Shown in pieces: positions 1 to 6,024 of a DNA stretch of 8,930 bases (position 1 is its first letter; each line of letters starts with the position of its first letter). The position numbers were made by a program, and so were the translations under genes. The stretch is taken from the NCBI GenBank assembly GCA_900769965.1, contig CAAGIQ010000105.1, positions 1-8,930 of the forward strand. Reading direction: 5' to 3'. The notes beneath the pieces are model-generated. The model was not told the DNA's origin and did not search any database. It worked only from the letters and a program-made list of their open reading frames with translations. This DNA is from Bacilli bacterium. Its GTDB lineage: Bacteria > Bacillota_I > Bacilli_A > RFN20 > CAG-288.

Positions 1-20
1 ACACGACGCTCTTCCGATCT
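1..20 (+). other. Illumina TruSeq adapter remnant (not genomic)
   Basis: The first 20 bases match the 3' end of the Illumina TruSeq read-1 adapter, finishing with the characteristic GCTCTTCCGATCT. They are best read as untrimmed library adapter at a contig end. The frame through it has no stop and runs into EF-Ts, so an automatic caller would add about six artificial residues (H-D-A-L-P-I) to the partial protein. Confidence 0.96.
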
Positions 21-616
21 CTATCTTAGCTAACGCTCCAAAATCTAACGATGAAATCAACGCTTTAGTTGCTGCTAACGGTCAAACAGTCGAACAACTC
101 TTCGTCGATGCTACCGTTAAATTAGGTGAAAAGTTAAGCTTCAGAAGATTCGTCTTAGTTGAAAAAGCTGAAGATGAATTATTCGGTGCTTATATGCACA
201 ACAAGGGTGCTATCTCCGCTTTAGTAGTCTTAAAGGGAGGCGATGCAACCTTAGCTAAACAATTATCTATGTCTGTTGCTGCTAACGCTCCTTACTTCTT
301 ATCTTTCGCTGATATTCCAGCTGAAGAAATTGAAAAGGAACACACCATTCAAGTCGAAACCGCTAAAGAAGATCCATCCTTTGGAAAGAAACCACAAGTT
401 ATCCAAGATAAGATCATCGAAGGTAGAGTTAACAAACACTTTGAATCTCAAGTTTTCTTAAGCCAAGAATTCGTTGTCAACCCAGAAAAGAAAGTTGAAC
501 AAGTCTTAGCTGAAAACAAAGCTTCAGTTACTAAATTCGTCCGTTACCAAGTTGGTGAAGGTCTTGAAAAACGTCAAGATGACTTTGCTAAAGAAGTTGC
601 GGAACAAATGAAGTAA
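21..616 (+). CDS. tsf: Translation elongation factor Ts, 5'-truncated
   Basis: EF-Ts is the cytoplasmic guanine-nucleotide exchange factor that regenerates EF-Tu-GTP during translation. The frame is open from base 23, the first complete genomic codon, and gives 197 residues ending at TAA 614-616. Family landmarks are GEKLSFRRF, the FGAYMHNKGAISALVVL stretch (family: GAYLH.GG+IGVLVVLEG), a VEGRVNKHF-like segment, and the C-terminal FVRYQVGEGLEKR followed by DDFAKEVAEQMK. Full proteins are near 290 residues. The missing part is therefore roughly the first third, including the UBA-like N-terminal domain and the EF-Tu-contacting TDFV region. The ATG at 194 is internal methionine in the conserved core, not a start. 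rpsB usually lies just upstream but is outside the window. The gene is separated from pyrH by a terminator. Confidence 0.95.
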
Positions 617-638
617 TAATTCGTTTTCGATCTAATTA

Positions 639-671
639 GGGTTTGCTATGTTATGTAGTGAGCCCTTTTTT
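639..671 (+). terminator. Rho-independent terminator after tsf
   Basis: A 27-base hairpin (639-665) folds from GGGTTTGCTATG and its partner ending GTAGTGAGCCC. Counting G-U pairs, about ten base pairs form before a short loop. Six T residues (666-671) follow at once. It starts 22 bases after the tsf stop and should end the rpsB-tsf transcript. Confidence 0.85.
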
Positions 672-723
672 GATGGAGCTTTGATAAATATTTATTCTTC
701 CAATTATAGCAAACCTCTTTTTT
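640..723 (+). terminator. Alternative downstream terminator sharing the same 5' arm
   Basis: GGTTTGCTAT (640-649) is a perfect 10-bp complement of ATAGCAAACC (706-715), and a T-run lies at 718-723. This pairing excludes the 639-665 hairpin because it uses the same 5' arm. The loop of about 56 bases makes it kinetically weaker. It may be a back-up terminator, a processing or stability element, or coincidence. Confidence 0.45.
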
Positions 724-743
724 CATAGAATTCTATGTTTTTT
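724..743 (+). repeat. 14-bp perfect palindrome followed by six T
   Basis: CATAGAATTCTATG (724-737) is perfectly self-complementary and is followed by TTTTTT (738-743). As RNA it gives only a 5-bp stem with a 4-base loop, so it is at best a weak extra terminator. As DNA it could be a dimeric protein site. No function can be assigned from sequence alone. Confidence 0.5.
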
Positions 744-767
744 AAACAACAAAAGTAGTTTTTAAAC
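737..767. repeat. Direct repeat GTTTTT(T)AAAC, two copies
   Basis: GTTTTTTAAAC at 737-747 and GTTTTTAAAC at 758-767 have start points 21 bases apart, about two DNA helical turns. Each contains the palindromic core TTTAAA. They lie upstream of the pyrH promoter. The sequence is AT-rich, so chance recurrence is possible. Confidence 0.4.
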
Positions 768-827
768 TAACGTTAATACTCATAAATTCATGAAAAAGAG
801 CTCTTGTGATTTAAGTTTTCTTTAGCT

Positions 828-846
828 TATATGGTATAACCATATA
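828..846. repeat. 19-bp dyad upstream of pyrH promoter
   Basis: TATATGGT (828-835), a 3-base centre, and ACCATATA (839-846) form a perfect inverted repeat with 8-bp arms. It ends about 33 bases before the pyrH -10 hexamer, where a dimeric regulator could bind. No regulator family can be named from this. Another short perfect palindrome, AAGAGCTCTT, lies at 796-805. Apart from these, the other repeats listed for this spacer and the promoter, I see nothing else in the 617-935 gap, and no small ORF or RNA gene. Confidence 0.45.
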
Positions 847-878
847 TCAATAGACTAATTCGGGTAAAAATGATAAAT

Positions 879-884
879 TATAAT
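879..884 (+). promoter_or_regulatory. Candidate promoter -10 of the pyrH operon
   Basis: A consensus TATAAT is followed by a predicted transcription start near 891, giving a leader of about 45 bases before the pyrH ATG. No good -35 hexamer stands at 16-18 bases upstream, so the promoter may depend on an activator or have weak basal strength. It lies after the tsf terminators, consistent with separate transcription of the pyrH cluster. Confidence 0.55.
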
Positions 885-935
885 AGATAACAGGGAGTTA
901 TGTTTTTACGCTGTTTTCATAGATTGGAGATAACA

Positions 936-1646
936 ATGAAATATAAAAGAGTTTTGATTAAGTTATCTGGGGAAGCTTTGAAAGGTGATTCCAGCCAAAT
1001 ATTTGATCCGGAGCTTCTTAAAAATGTCGCTAAAGTCATCAGAGAAGTTAGCTTAGAAGGAGCTGAAATCTGTATAGTTGTTGGAGCTGGTAACATCTGG
1101 AGAGGTAAGCTTGCTGAAACCATCGGTATCGAATCTGCTACCGCTGACTACATGGGTATGTTAGGTACTATCATCAATGGCATGGCTATTCGTTCAGCTT
1201 TGGAGCAAGTCGGTTTAGAAGCGAGAGTTATGTCCGCTATCAACGCTCCTCAAGTTGCTGAGCCATACATATTTAAAAAGGCTGTAAGACATCTAGAAAA
1301 AGGAAGAGTTGTTATCTTTGCAGGTGGTACAGGAAGTCCATTCTTCACAACAGATACCTGCGCCGCTTTAAGAGCCAAAGAGATGAACTGCGATGCTATC
1401 TTGATGGCGAAAAACGGAGTAGAAGGCGTTTATTCTGATGATCCACGTGTCAACAAAGATGCTGAGTTAATTAAGAACATTACATATAAAGAAGTCCTCG
1501 ATCGCGATTTGAAGGTTATGGATTCTACCGCTGTTTCCTTACTTAAGGACAGCAATGTTGAAATCAAAGTGTTCAACATGGCGGATGTATCTAACTTTAA
1601 GAAAGTTATCCGCGGTGAAGATATTGGAACAACAATTACAAAATAA
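936..1646 (+). CDS. pyrH: Uridylate (UMP) kinase
   Basis: UMP kinase phosphorylates UMP to UDP in pyrimidine nucleotide synthesis. It is a cytoplasmic, usually hexameric, amino-acid-kinase-fold enzyme unrelated to eukaryotic UMP/CMP kinases. The 236-residue protein has the phosphate-binding KLSGEAL (9-15), GAGNIWRG (50-57), DYMGMLGTIINGMAI (71-85) and the hallmark GGTGSPFFTTDTCAALRA (130-147). The length is typical. I chose ATG 936 because GGAGA (926-930) sits 5 bases upstream and MKYKRVLIKLSGEAL is the usual family start. An in-frame ATG at 900 would add 12 residues, but its GGGAG is only 2 bases away. It is the first gene of the operon, with frr 26 bases downstream. The first glycine motif reads GAGN rather than the common GGGN, a mild change. 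Confidence 0.97.
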   Translation: MKYKRVLIKLSGEALKGDSSQIFDPELLKNVAKVIREVSLEGAEICIVVGAGNIWRGKLAETIGIESATADYMGMLGTIINGMAIRSALEQVGLEARVMSAINAPQVAEPYIFKKAVRHLEKGRVVIFAGGTGSPFFTTDTCAALRAKEMNCDAILMAKNGVEGVYSDDPRVNKDAELIKNITYKEVLDRDLKVMDSTAVSLLKDSNVEIKVFNMADVSNFKKVIRGEDIGTTITK

Positions 1647-1672
1647 AAATATAAAAGGAGAAATTAAAAATT

Positions 1673-2218
1673 ATGGAAGAAATTGTTAAAACTTGTGAAG
1701 CTAAGATGAATAAAGCTATTGAAAGCTTACACGCTTCTTTGGCTACTATCCGTTCCGGTAGCGTTGAACCATCTGTTCTCGATAGAATCACTATCGATTA
1801 TTACGGTGAGAAGACATCGATTAAGACTATCGCTTCTGTCTCTTGTCCATCCGCTACTCAAATGCTCATTAAACCATATGATCCAACTTCGTTAAAGGCT
1901 ATAGTTTCTGCTATCGGTCAAAGCGATTTAGGTATCAATCCTATCGTTGATGGATCTCAAATTAGACTTAACTTCCCAGCCTTAACTGGTGATAGAAGAA
2001 AAGAGTTTGTTAAACGCGCTAAAGAATACTGCGATGAGTCTAAAGTTGCTATCCGTAACATCAGAAGAGATTGTATCGATGTTGTTAAAAAAGATAAGAC
2101 TATGAGCAAAGACTTAGCTCAAGATTTACAAAACGATATTCAAAAAGTTACCGATAAGTTTAATAAACAAATCGATGAAATTTTTGCTAAGAAAGAAAAA
2201 GCTTTATTAACTCTCTAA
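1673..2218 (+). CDS. frr: Ribosome recycling factor
   Basis: RRF works with EF-G to split the post-termination ribosome so its subunits can be reused. The 181-residue protein shows the family layout. Helical domain I begins with CEAKMNKAIESLHASLATIRSG, and beta-rich domain II carries LDRITIDYYG, SDLGINPIVDGSQIRLNFP and LTGDRRKEFVK. Return to domain I follows with KVAIRNIRRD (including the arginine matching E. coli R132) and IQKVTDKF...KEKALL. The start has AAAGGAG at 1654-1660, 12 bases upstream of the ATG, slightly long. Against remembered E. coli and Bacillus proteins, the hinge motif TGRA(S/N)P reads SGSVEP, and about three residues are missing after the IRRD helix, giving 181 instead of about 185 residues. 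pyrH-frr adjacency is conserved across bacteria. Confidence 0.97.
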   Translation: MEEIVKTCEAKMNKAIESLHASLATIRSGSVEPSVLDRITIDYYGEKTSIKTIASVSCPSATQMLIKPYDPTSLKAIVSAIGQSDLGINPIVDGSQIRLNFPALTGDRRKEFVKRAKEYCDESKVAIRNIRRDCIDVVKKDKTMSKDLAQDLQNDIQKVTDKFNKQIDEIFAKKEKALLTL

Positions 2219-2224
2219 TTCTAT

Positions 2225-2971
2225 ATGAAGAAGAACGATGCTAAAGAGGTTTTAACTAAACCTCTTCGCCATATCGCTTTCATCATGGATGGAAACGGTA
2301 GATGGGCTAAGAAAAGATTGTTACCGCGGAGTGCAGGCCATAAAGCCGGTGTAAAAAACATTCGTAATATTGTCGATGAATGCTTTTTCACCTACGATAT
2401 TTTCGCATGCTCTTTATACGTATTTTCAACTGAGAATTGGAATAGACCTGATAAGGAAATCTCTTACCTTTTTAACTTGCTAAAAGTGTTTTTTGAAGAC
2501 AATATCGAAGACTTTGTTAAGAAAGATGTTAAGATTTTAGTTTCAGGGGACCTAGAAGATCCAAGAATTCCTAAGGAAGTATTAGATGTAATTAACGAAG
2601 CTAAGGCTCGTACTTCCTTATGTAAATCTCATATATTTAACGTCTTATTTAACTACGGTGGTAGAAGAGAAATAGTAACTGCTACTAAACGTATAGTTAA
2701 AGATATTGAAGAAGGCAAGATCGGTGTCGATGATATCAACGAATCAAGCTTTGGTGATTACCTTTACTCCAGCGAATTAAAAGATGTCGATCTTTTAGTT
2801 AGAACTAGTGGAGAAGAGAGACTTTCTAACTGCGTTCTTTACGAAATCGCTTATGGGGAATTTATCTTTAACGATGAATATTGGCCTTCTTATTCTAAAG
2901 AGGACTTAAAGAACGACTTAATTAAATATTCTTCTCGTAACCGTCGCTTTGGAGGACTTAAGAATGAATGA
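2225..2971 (+). CDS. uppS: Isoprenyl transferase / undecaprenyl diphosphate synthase (cis-prenyltransferase)
   Basis: This cis-prenyltransferase condenses isopentenyl diphosphate onto farnesyl diphosphate to make undecaprenyl diphosphate, the lipid carrier for peptidoglycan and other wall polymers. The 248 residues contain HIAFIMDGNGRWAKKR, with catalytic Asp22, and the phosphate-binding RSAGHKAG. They also contain FSTENWNRP (71-residue region of the family), NYGGRREI, and the C-terminal LLVRTSGEERLSN followed by YEIAYGEFIF and RNRRFGG. All usual active-site residues appear present. The start ATG lies 6 bases after the frr stop, and no Shine-Dalgarno is visible. Translation probably depends on re-initiation from frr. 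The TGA stop overlaps the cdsA start region. Chain length of the product is inferred from the family. Confidence 0.96.
   Translation: MKKNDAKEVLTKPLRHIAFIMDGNGRWAKKRLLPRSAGHKAGVKNIRNIVDECFFTYDIFACSLYVFSTENWNRPDKEISYLFNLLKVFFEDNIEDFVKKDVKILVSGDLEDPRIPKEVLDVINEAKARTSLCKSHIFNVLFNYGGRREIVTATKRIVKDIEEGKIGVDDINESSFGDYLYSSELKDVDLLVRTSGEERLSNCVLYEIAYGEFIFNDEYWPSYSKEDLKNDLIKYSSRNRRFGGLKNE
2951..2955 (+). promoter_or_regulatory. Ribosome binding site that decides the cdsA start
   Basis: GGAGG, inside the uppS codons for RRFGGL, stands 8 bases before ATG 2964. An in-frame TTG at 2949 begins before this site and has no ribosome binding site of its own, so ATG 2964 is preferred for cdsA. Confidence 0.8.
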
Positions 2972-3914
2972 GTTATCTTCGTCTTCAAAAAAGTCGATGC
3001 TTACTAGAATCATTACCGCTTGTTGTATAGTTGCGGTATGTTTACCGGCTGTTTTATTTGGTGGCTGGTACTATTTTGCAATCTTCTTCTTTTTGGCGAT
3101 GGTTGGAGTTTACGAGTTTGTTAAAGCTCCAAATAAGGAAAGGTTTAATCCAATTATTTATTTCATTTGCTTTGTAATGGTAGGTTCTTTTATTCTCTGG
3201 CAATTTTTGAAAAAATACATGACGGGTTACCAAGGTGATTTTTTAGATATGGGAACTATTTCTATTTCCACCATGGGTATTCTTACTTATTTCTTAATTC
3301 TATTTGTCACCTGTTTAATTAGTGAAAAGTTTACTATTAGCGATGCTTCTTACCTATTTACTATGGGTATTTATATCTCCTTATCTTTCTCTGCAATCTT
3401 GTTCTTGAGGTTTTTACCTTCGTTAGATAGTTTCTATGGGGATGATTTAAGAGGATCACTTTTGATATTCTACGTCTTAATAGGTACTTTTATTACCGAT
3501 GTTGGAGCGTATTTTGTTGGAGTATTATTTGGCAAACATAAGATGGCTCCACGCATTTCTCCTAATAAGACTTGGGAAGGATTTTTTGGAGGCGTTGTTT
3601 TCTCCTTTGTGTTTTCCTTTTTATTCGCTCTTACCTGTGATAAGTTAGGTGCACCACTTTTAAAAGGGGTTCTCGATTTTAACGATTTGAATTTCTTGTG
3701 GATTATCTTAATTTCTGCAATCATGCCTCTATGCGCTAACTTTGGAGATCTTATTTTCTCCGCTATCAAGAGAAATTATTCTATTAAAGATTTCGGAAGA
3801 GTTTTCCCGGGGCACGGAGGGGTACTTGATAGATTCGATTCATTAACTTTTACCGCTTCGGTTGTCGCATTATTAGTAATAATGATCGAACACGGATGGG
3901 ACTTTTTAAAATGA
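2964..3914 (+). CDS. cdsA: Phosphatidate cytidylyltransferase (CDP-diglyceride synthase)
   Basis: This integral membrane enzyme makes CDP-diacylglycerol from phosphatidic acid and CTP, the branch point for anionic phospholipids. The 316-residue protein has many hydrophobic segments (roughly 18-50, 65-80, 104-120, 133-150, 167-190, 207-225, 243-260 and 294-309). The complete family signature lies at 266-292: SAIKR, then KD at 275-276, then PGHGGVLDRFD, matching S-x-x-K-R-x4-K-D...P-x-H-G-G-x-x-D-R-x-D. The motif SPNKTWEGFFGG (199-210) is also typical. ATG 2964 overlaps the uppS stop by 8 bases and uses the GGAGG at 2951-2955, so the two genes should be translationally coupled. The TGA stop overlaps dxr ATG as ATGA. 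The first dozen residues are serine/lysine-rich and probably cytoplasmic. Confidence 0.96.
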   Translation: MNELSSSSKKSMLTRIITACCIVAVCLPAVLFGGWYYFAIFFFLAMVGVYEFVKAPNKERFNPIIYFICFVMVGSFILWQFLKKYMTGYQGDFLDMGTISISTMGILTYFLILFVTCLISEKFTISDASYLFTMGIYISLSFSAILFLRFLPSLDSFYGDDLRGSLLIFYVLIGTFITDVGAYFVGVLFGKHKMAPRISPNKTWEGFFGGVVFSFVFSFLFALTCDKLGAPLLKGVLDFNDLNFLWIILISAIMPLCANFGDLIFSAIKRNYSIKDFGRVFPGHGGVLDRFDSLTFTASVVALLVIMIEHGWDFLK

Positions 3915-5074
3915 TTAGGGTTTGTCTTTTAGGAGCGACTGGATCTATAGGATTACAAACTATCGAGTACTGCTTTGAGAAGAAAGACCTTTTTTCTATT
4001 GAAGGTATTTCTTTTAGAAGCCGAAAGGAAGTTATCGAGAAATATTTAATCTATCTTCCTAATCTAAAATATGTTGCGATTGAAGATGAGAAAGTCGCGT
4101 TAGAGTTTAAAAAAGAACATGAGGAGTACGAAGTTATCTCTGGTGATAACTGCTCTTTAGAGTTAGTTAAAAAGAATGTTTTTGATAAGGTTGTTAACGC
4201 TTTAGTAGGGGAAGCGGGTTTCTTGTCTTCTGTTGAAACTTTGAAATTAGATATGGATCTCTGCTTAGCTAACAAAGAGTCTCTAGTAATAGGTGGAGAG
4301 ATAATTAAAGACGTATTAAAGAAATCTAAAGGTAAGCTATTTCCAATAGATTCTGAACATGTAGCGTTACATAAACTTTTTAAACATTCTTCTTTAGAAG
4401 AAGTTGAAAGAGTTATTATTACCGCTTCGGGTGGGTCTTTAAGAGAACTTCCTAAAGAGAAGCTTAAATATGTTACTAAAGAAGAGGTGTTGAATCATCC
4501 GACCTGGAAGATGGGAAATAGAATAACTATAGATTCTGCGACGATGGTAAATAAAGGTTTTGAATTTATCGAAGCATGTCATCTTTTTAACATCGATATA
4601 GATGATATCGAAGTTCTTATTAACGATGAGTCTATCATTCACTCGGCGTTGCTATATAAAGATAATTCCTACCTATTTGAAGTTGGACCTTCGGATATGA
4701 AAGTTGCGATAGGTTATGCTCTTAACGAAGGAAGAAGAGTTAAAGCTGATTTTAAGGACATCATGTTTAATAGAAAGACGAGTCTTAACTTTAGGTATTT
4801 CGATGAGGAGAGATATCCTTTGTTTACTAAAGTTATCGAAACATATAAGAAGAAGGGAACTGCTATGGCGTTTTTTAACGCGGTGGATGAGGAGCTTATC
4901 TCCTACTTCTTAAAGGATGTTATATCGTTTGAAGAGATGGTTAACCTTATTATTAAAATAGTTGATGAGAAGATGATTAACATCATTAATCCATCTGTTA
5001 ACGATATCGTGAAAGTTGATAAGTTAGCTAGAGAAATAGTTAACTCTTATATGAACGAAAGAGTTAAAGCTTAA
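3911..5074 (+). CDS. dxr: 1-deoxy-D-xylulose 5-phosphate reductoisomerase
   Basis: Dxr converts DXP to methylerythritol 4-phosphate with NADPH, the first committed MEP-pathway step, so isoprenoids here come from MEP rather than mevalonate. The 387-residue protein begins MIRVCLLGATGSIG, a Rossmann NADPH motif at 8-14. It has LANKESLV (119-126) and the metal-binding DSEH (147-150), with Asp147 and Glu149. It also has TASGG with LRELP, HPTWKMG (His196), IDSATMVNKGFEFIEA (Glu218) and SIIHS (His244). The flanking IHPQS of many homologues reads INDES. ATG 3911 overlaps cdsA TGA. An in-frame ATG at 3896 would add MGLFK, which does not fit the family, and GGATGGGA upstream suits 3911. The terminator 10 bases downstream ends the operon. 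A site-2 protease (rseP) often follows dxr but is absent here. Confidence 0.96.
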   Translation: MIRVCLLGATGSIGLQTIEYCFEKKDLFSIEGISFRSRKEVIEKYLIYLPNLKYVAIEDEKVALEFKKEHEEYEVISGDNCSLELVKKNVFDKVVNALVGEAGFLSSVETLKLDMDLCLANKESLVIGGEIIKDVLKKSKGKLFPIDSEHVALHKLFKHSSLEEVERVIITASGGSLRELPKEKLKYVTKEEVLNHPTWKMGNRITIDSATMVNKGFEFIEACHLFNIDIDDIEVLINDESIIHSALLYKDNSYLFEVGPSDMKVAIGYALNEGRRVKADFKDIMFNRKTSLNFRYFDEERYPLFTKVIETYKKKGTAMAFFNAVDEELISYFLKDVISFEEMVNLIIKIVDEKMINIINPSVNDIVKVDKLAREIVNSYMNERVKA

Positions 5075-5084
5075 TTTGCATTTT

Positions 5085-5116
5085 AAAAGTGGAACCTATG
5101 TTGACTCCACTTTTTT
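5085..5116. terminator. Convergent (likely bidirectional) terminator between dxr and a membrane gene
   Basis: AAAAGTGGA (5085-5093) pairs with TCCACTTTT (5106-5114) across a 12-base loop, and the run of T continues to 5116. On the other strand the stem is also followed by a T-run. It begins 10 bases after the dxr stop and abuts the stop of the opposing gene at 5115, so one hairpin can serve both. Confidence 0.82.
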
Positions 5117-5963
5117 AATTCGCTTCTTCTTTAACAAAGGCTTCAGCGTTTAGACTTGTTACTATAAGCGCAATCTCAAATAAGGTTATACCTATTATCG
5201 CTCCAGCTAGAGGGTTAAGAAGCAAAGTAATTAGATAACTTATCAAAAGAGTAAGGGAAATTATTATAAAGTTAGTTAATTCGATCAATCCGACATTTTT
5301 AAGAGTTAATACTTTTTTGATTTCAACTTTTCCTTGTCCGTGAACTAGGTAGGCTTCAAAAAGGGCGATTAACCCGTATAGAAGCAGAGTTAACAAGGCG
5401 TAAAGAATAGCAAAATGAGCGAAGAGGTTAATTATATAGGTAGCGAAAGCGACGATTGTTATCGATAAAACGAAATCTATTATCTTTATAAATACGAGTT
5501 TATATATCGATCTTTTAGCGAGGTTTCTTCTTATCAAGACCTTTGTTAGTAAATGGCCACCTAGAATTCCCGCTAAGATTATTAAGAAAGCTAATGAGAA
5601 GTCAGTTATCAAAGTATTTACTAATGAAACGACATCTTGATCAGCGTCGATGTTGAGGTAGCTTGTGATTATTTCTATAAAGAAGTCTTTATCATTAAGC
5701 GAAGAAAAACTGTTGTTTTCGATAATAGAAGATAACGATTTAGAAAGAATCTCTTTAAATAGAGCTGTAGAAACTTCTTTATCAGCTATGCTTAAGTTTA
5801 GCAAGGTATCACCTACTTGTTTGCTTATGAGAGGAAGAAATATCGAAAAAGCAATTATTATACTTAAAAATAGTACTCCTAGAGGTAAGAAGAAGTATTT
5901 GAGGTTTACAAAGTAATTTTTTAGACCGTTTTTGATAATTGGGCTGATGTTTATCCTTTTCAT
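5115..5963 (-). CDS. Six-helix integral membrane protein of unknown function
   Basis: I do not recognise the family. The 282 residues suggest about six transmembrane segments, near 23-46, 115-140, 155-180, 182-206, 228-248 and 250-272. A polar region of about 65 residues (47-112) separates helix 1 from helix 2 and, by the positive-inside rule (MKR...KNGLK at the N-terminus), would lie outside. Helix-linking basic clusters (RRNLAKR, KKVLTLKN) and an acidic tail (AEAFVKEEAN) are visible. No nucleotide-binding, protease or catalytic motif was found. It is divergent from a TetR-type regulator, an arrangement often used for regulated transport or envelope functions, so it is a plausible target. 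No Shine-Dalgarno precedes its only ATG, and a TATACT lies just 6 bases upstream, suggesting a leaderless mRNA. Confidence 0.8.
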   Translation of the reverse strand: MKRINISPIIKNGLKNYFVNLKYFFLPLGVLFLSIIIAFSIFLPLISKQVGDTLLNLSIADKEVSTALFKEILSKSLSSIIENNSFSSLNDKDFFIEIITSYLNIDADQDVVSLVNTLITDFSLAFLIILAGILGGHLLTKVLIRRNLAKRSIYKLVFIKIIDFVLSITIVAFATYIINLFAHFAILYALLTLLLYGLIALFEAYLVHGQGKVEIKKVLTLKNVGLIELTNFIIISLTLLISYLITLLLNPLAGAIIGITLFEIALIVTSLNAEAFVKEEAN

Positions 5964-5965
5964 AG

Positions 5966-5981
5966 ATATAGTATATGATAT
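5966..5981. promoter_or_regulatory. Imperfect 16-bp dyad, candidate TetR operator
   Basis: ATATAGTATATGATAT is symmetric at 12 of 16 positions. It covers the candidate -10 of the minus-strand membrane gene (5970-5975) and the candidate -35 of tetR (5975-5980), so one bound dimer could shut both promoters. The sequence is very AT-rich, so symmetry by chance is a real possibility. Confidence 0.35.
5970..5975 (-). promoter_or_regulatory. Candidate -10 of the minus-strand membrane gene (leaderless)
   Basis: On the minus strand TATACT is followed by exactly six bases and then the ATG, placing the expected transcription start on the A of the start codon. No convincing -35 is found at 15-18 bases. 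Together with the lack of a ribosome binding site, this suggests a leaderless transcript. Confidence 0.4.
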
Positions 5982-6003
5982 TTTATGTGTTTTAAGTTAG
6001 AAT
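5975..6003 (+). promoter_or_regulatory. Candidate tetR promoter
   Basis: ATGATA (5975-5980, 4 of 6 to TTGACA) and TAGAAT (5998-6003, 5 of 6 to TATAAT) are separated by 17 bases. The predicted start near 6010 leaves a very short leader that still contains the ribosome binding site AAAGGGG at 6012-6018. Confidence 0.5.
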
Positions 6004-6024
6004 ATAGTTGTAAAGGGGTGAACT

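Noticed and set aside
617..935. Riboswitch, T-box or tRNA gene in the long tsf-pyrH gap
   Set aside because: No cloverleaf, T-box or known riboswitch core could be made out. Only short palindromes, hairpins and a -10 are visible.
3470..3769. 99-codon open frame on the minus strand inside cdsA
   Set aside because: It lies wholly within a well-supported enzyme gene, has a lysine/proline-rich composition typical of antisense frames, and no ribosome binding site was evident.
4051..4642. Minus-strand open frames within dxr (4051-4275, 4439-4642)
   Set aside because: They are antisense to conserved Dxr motifs and have no recognisable protein features.
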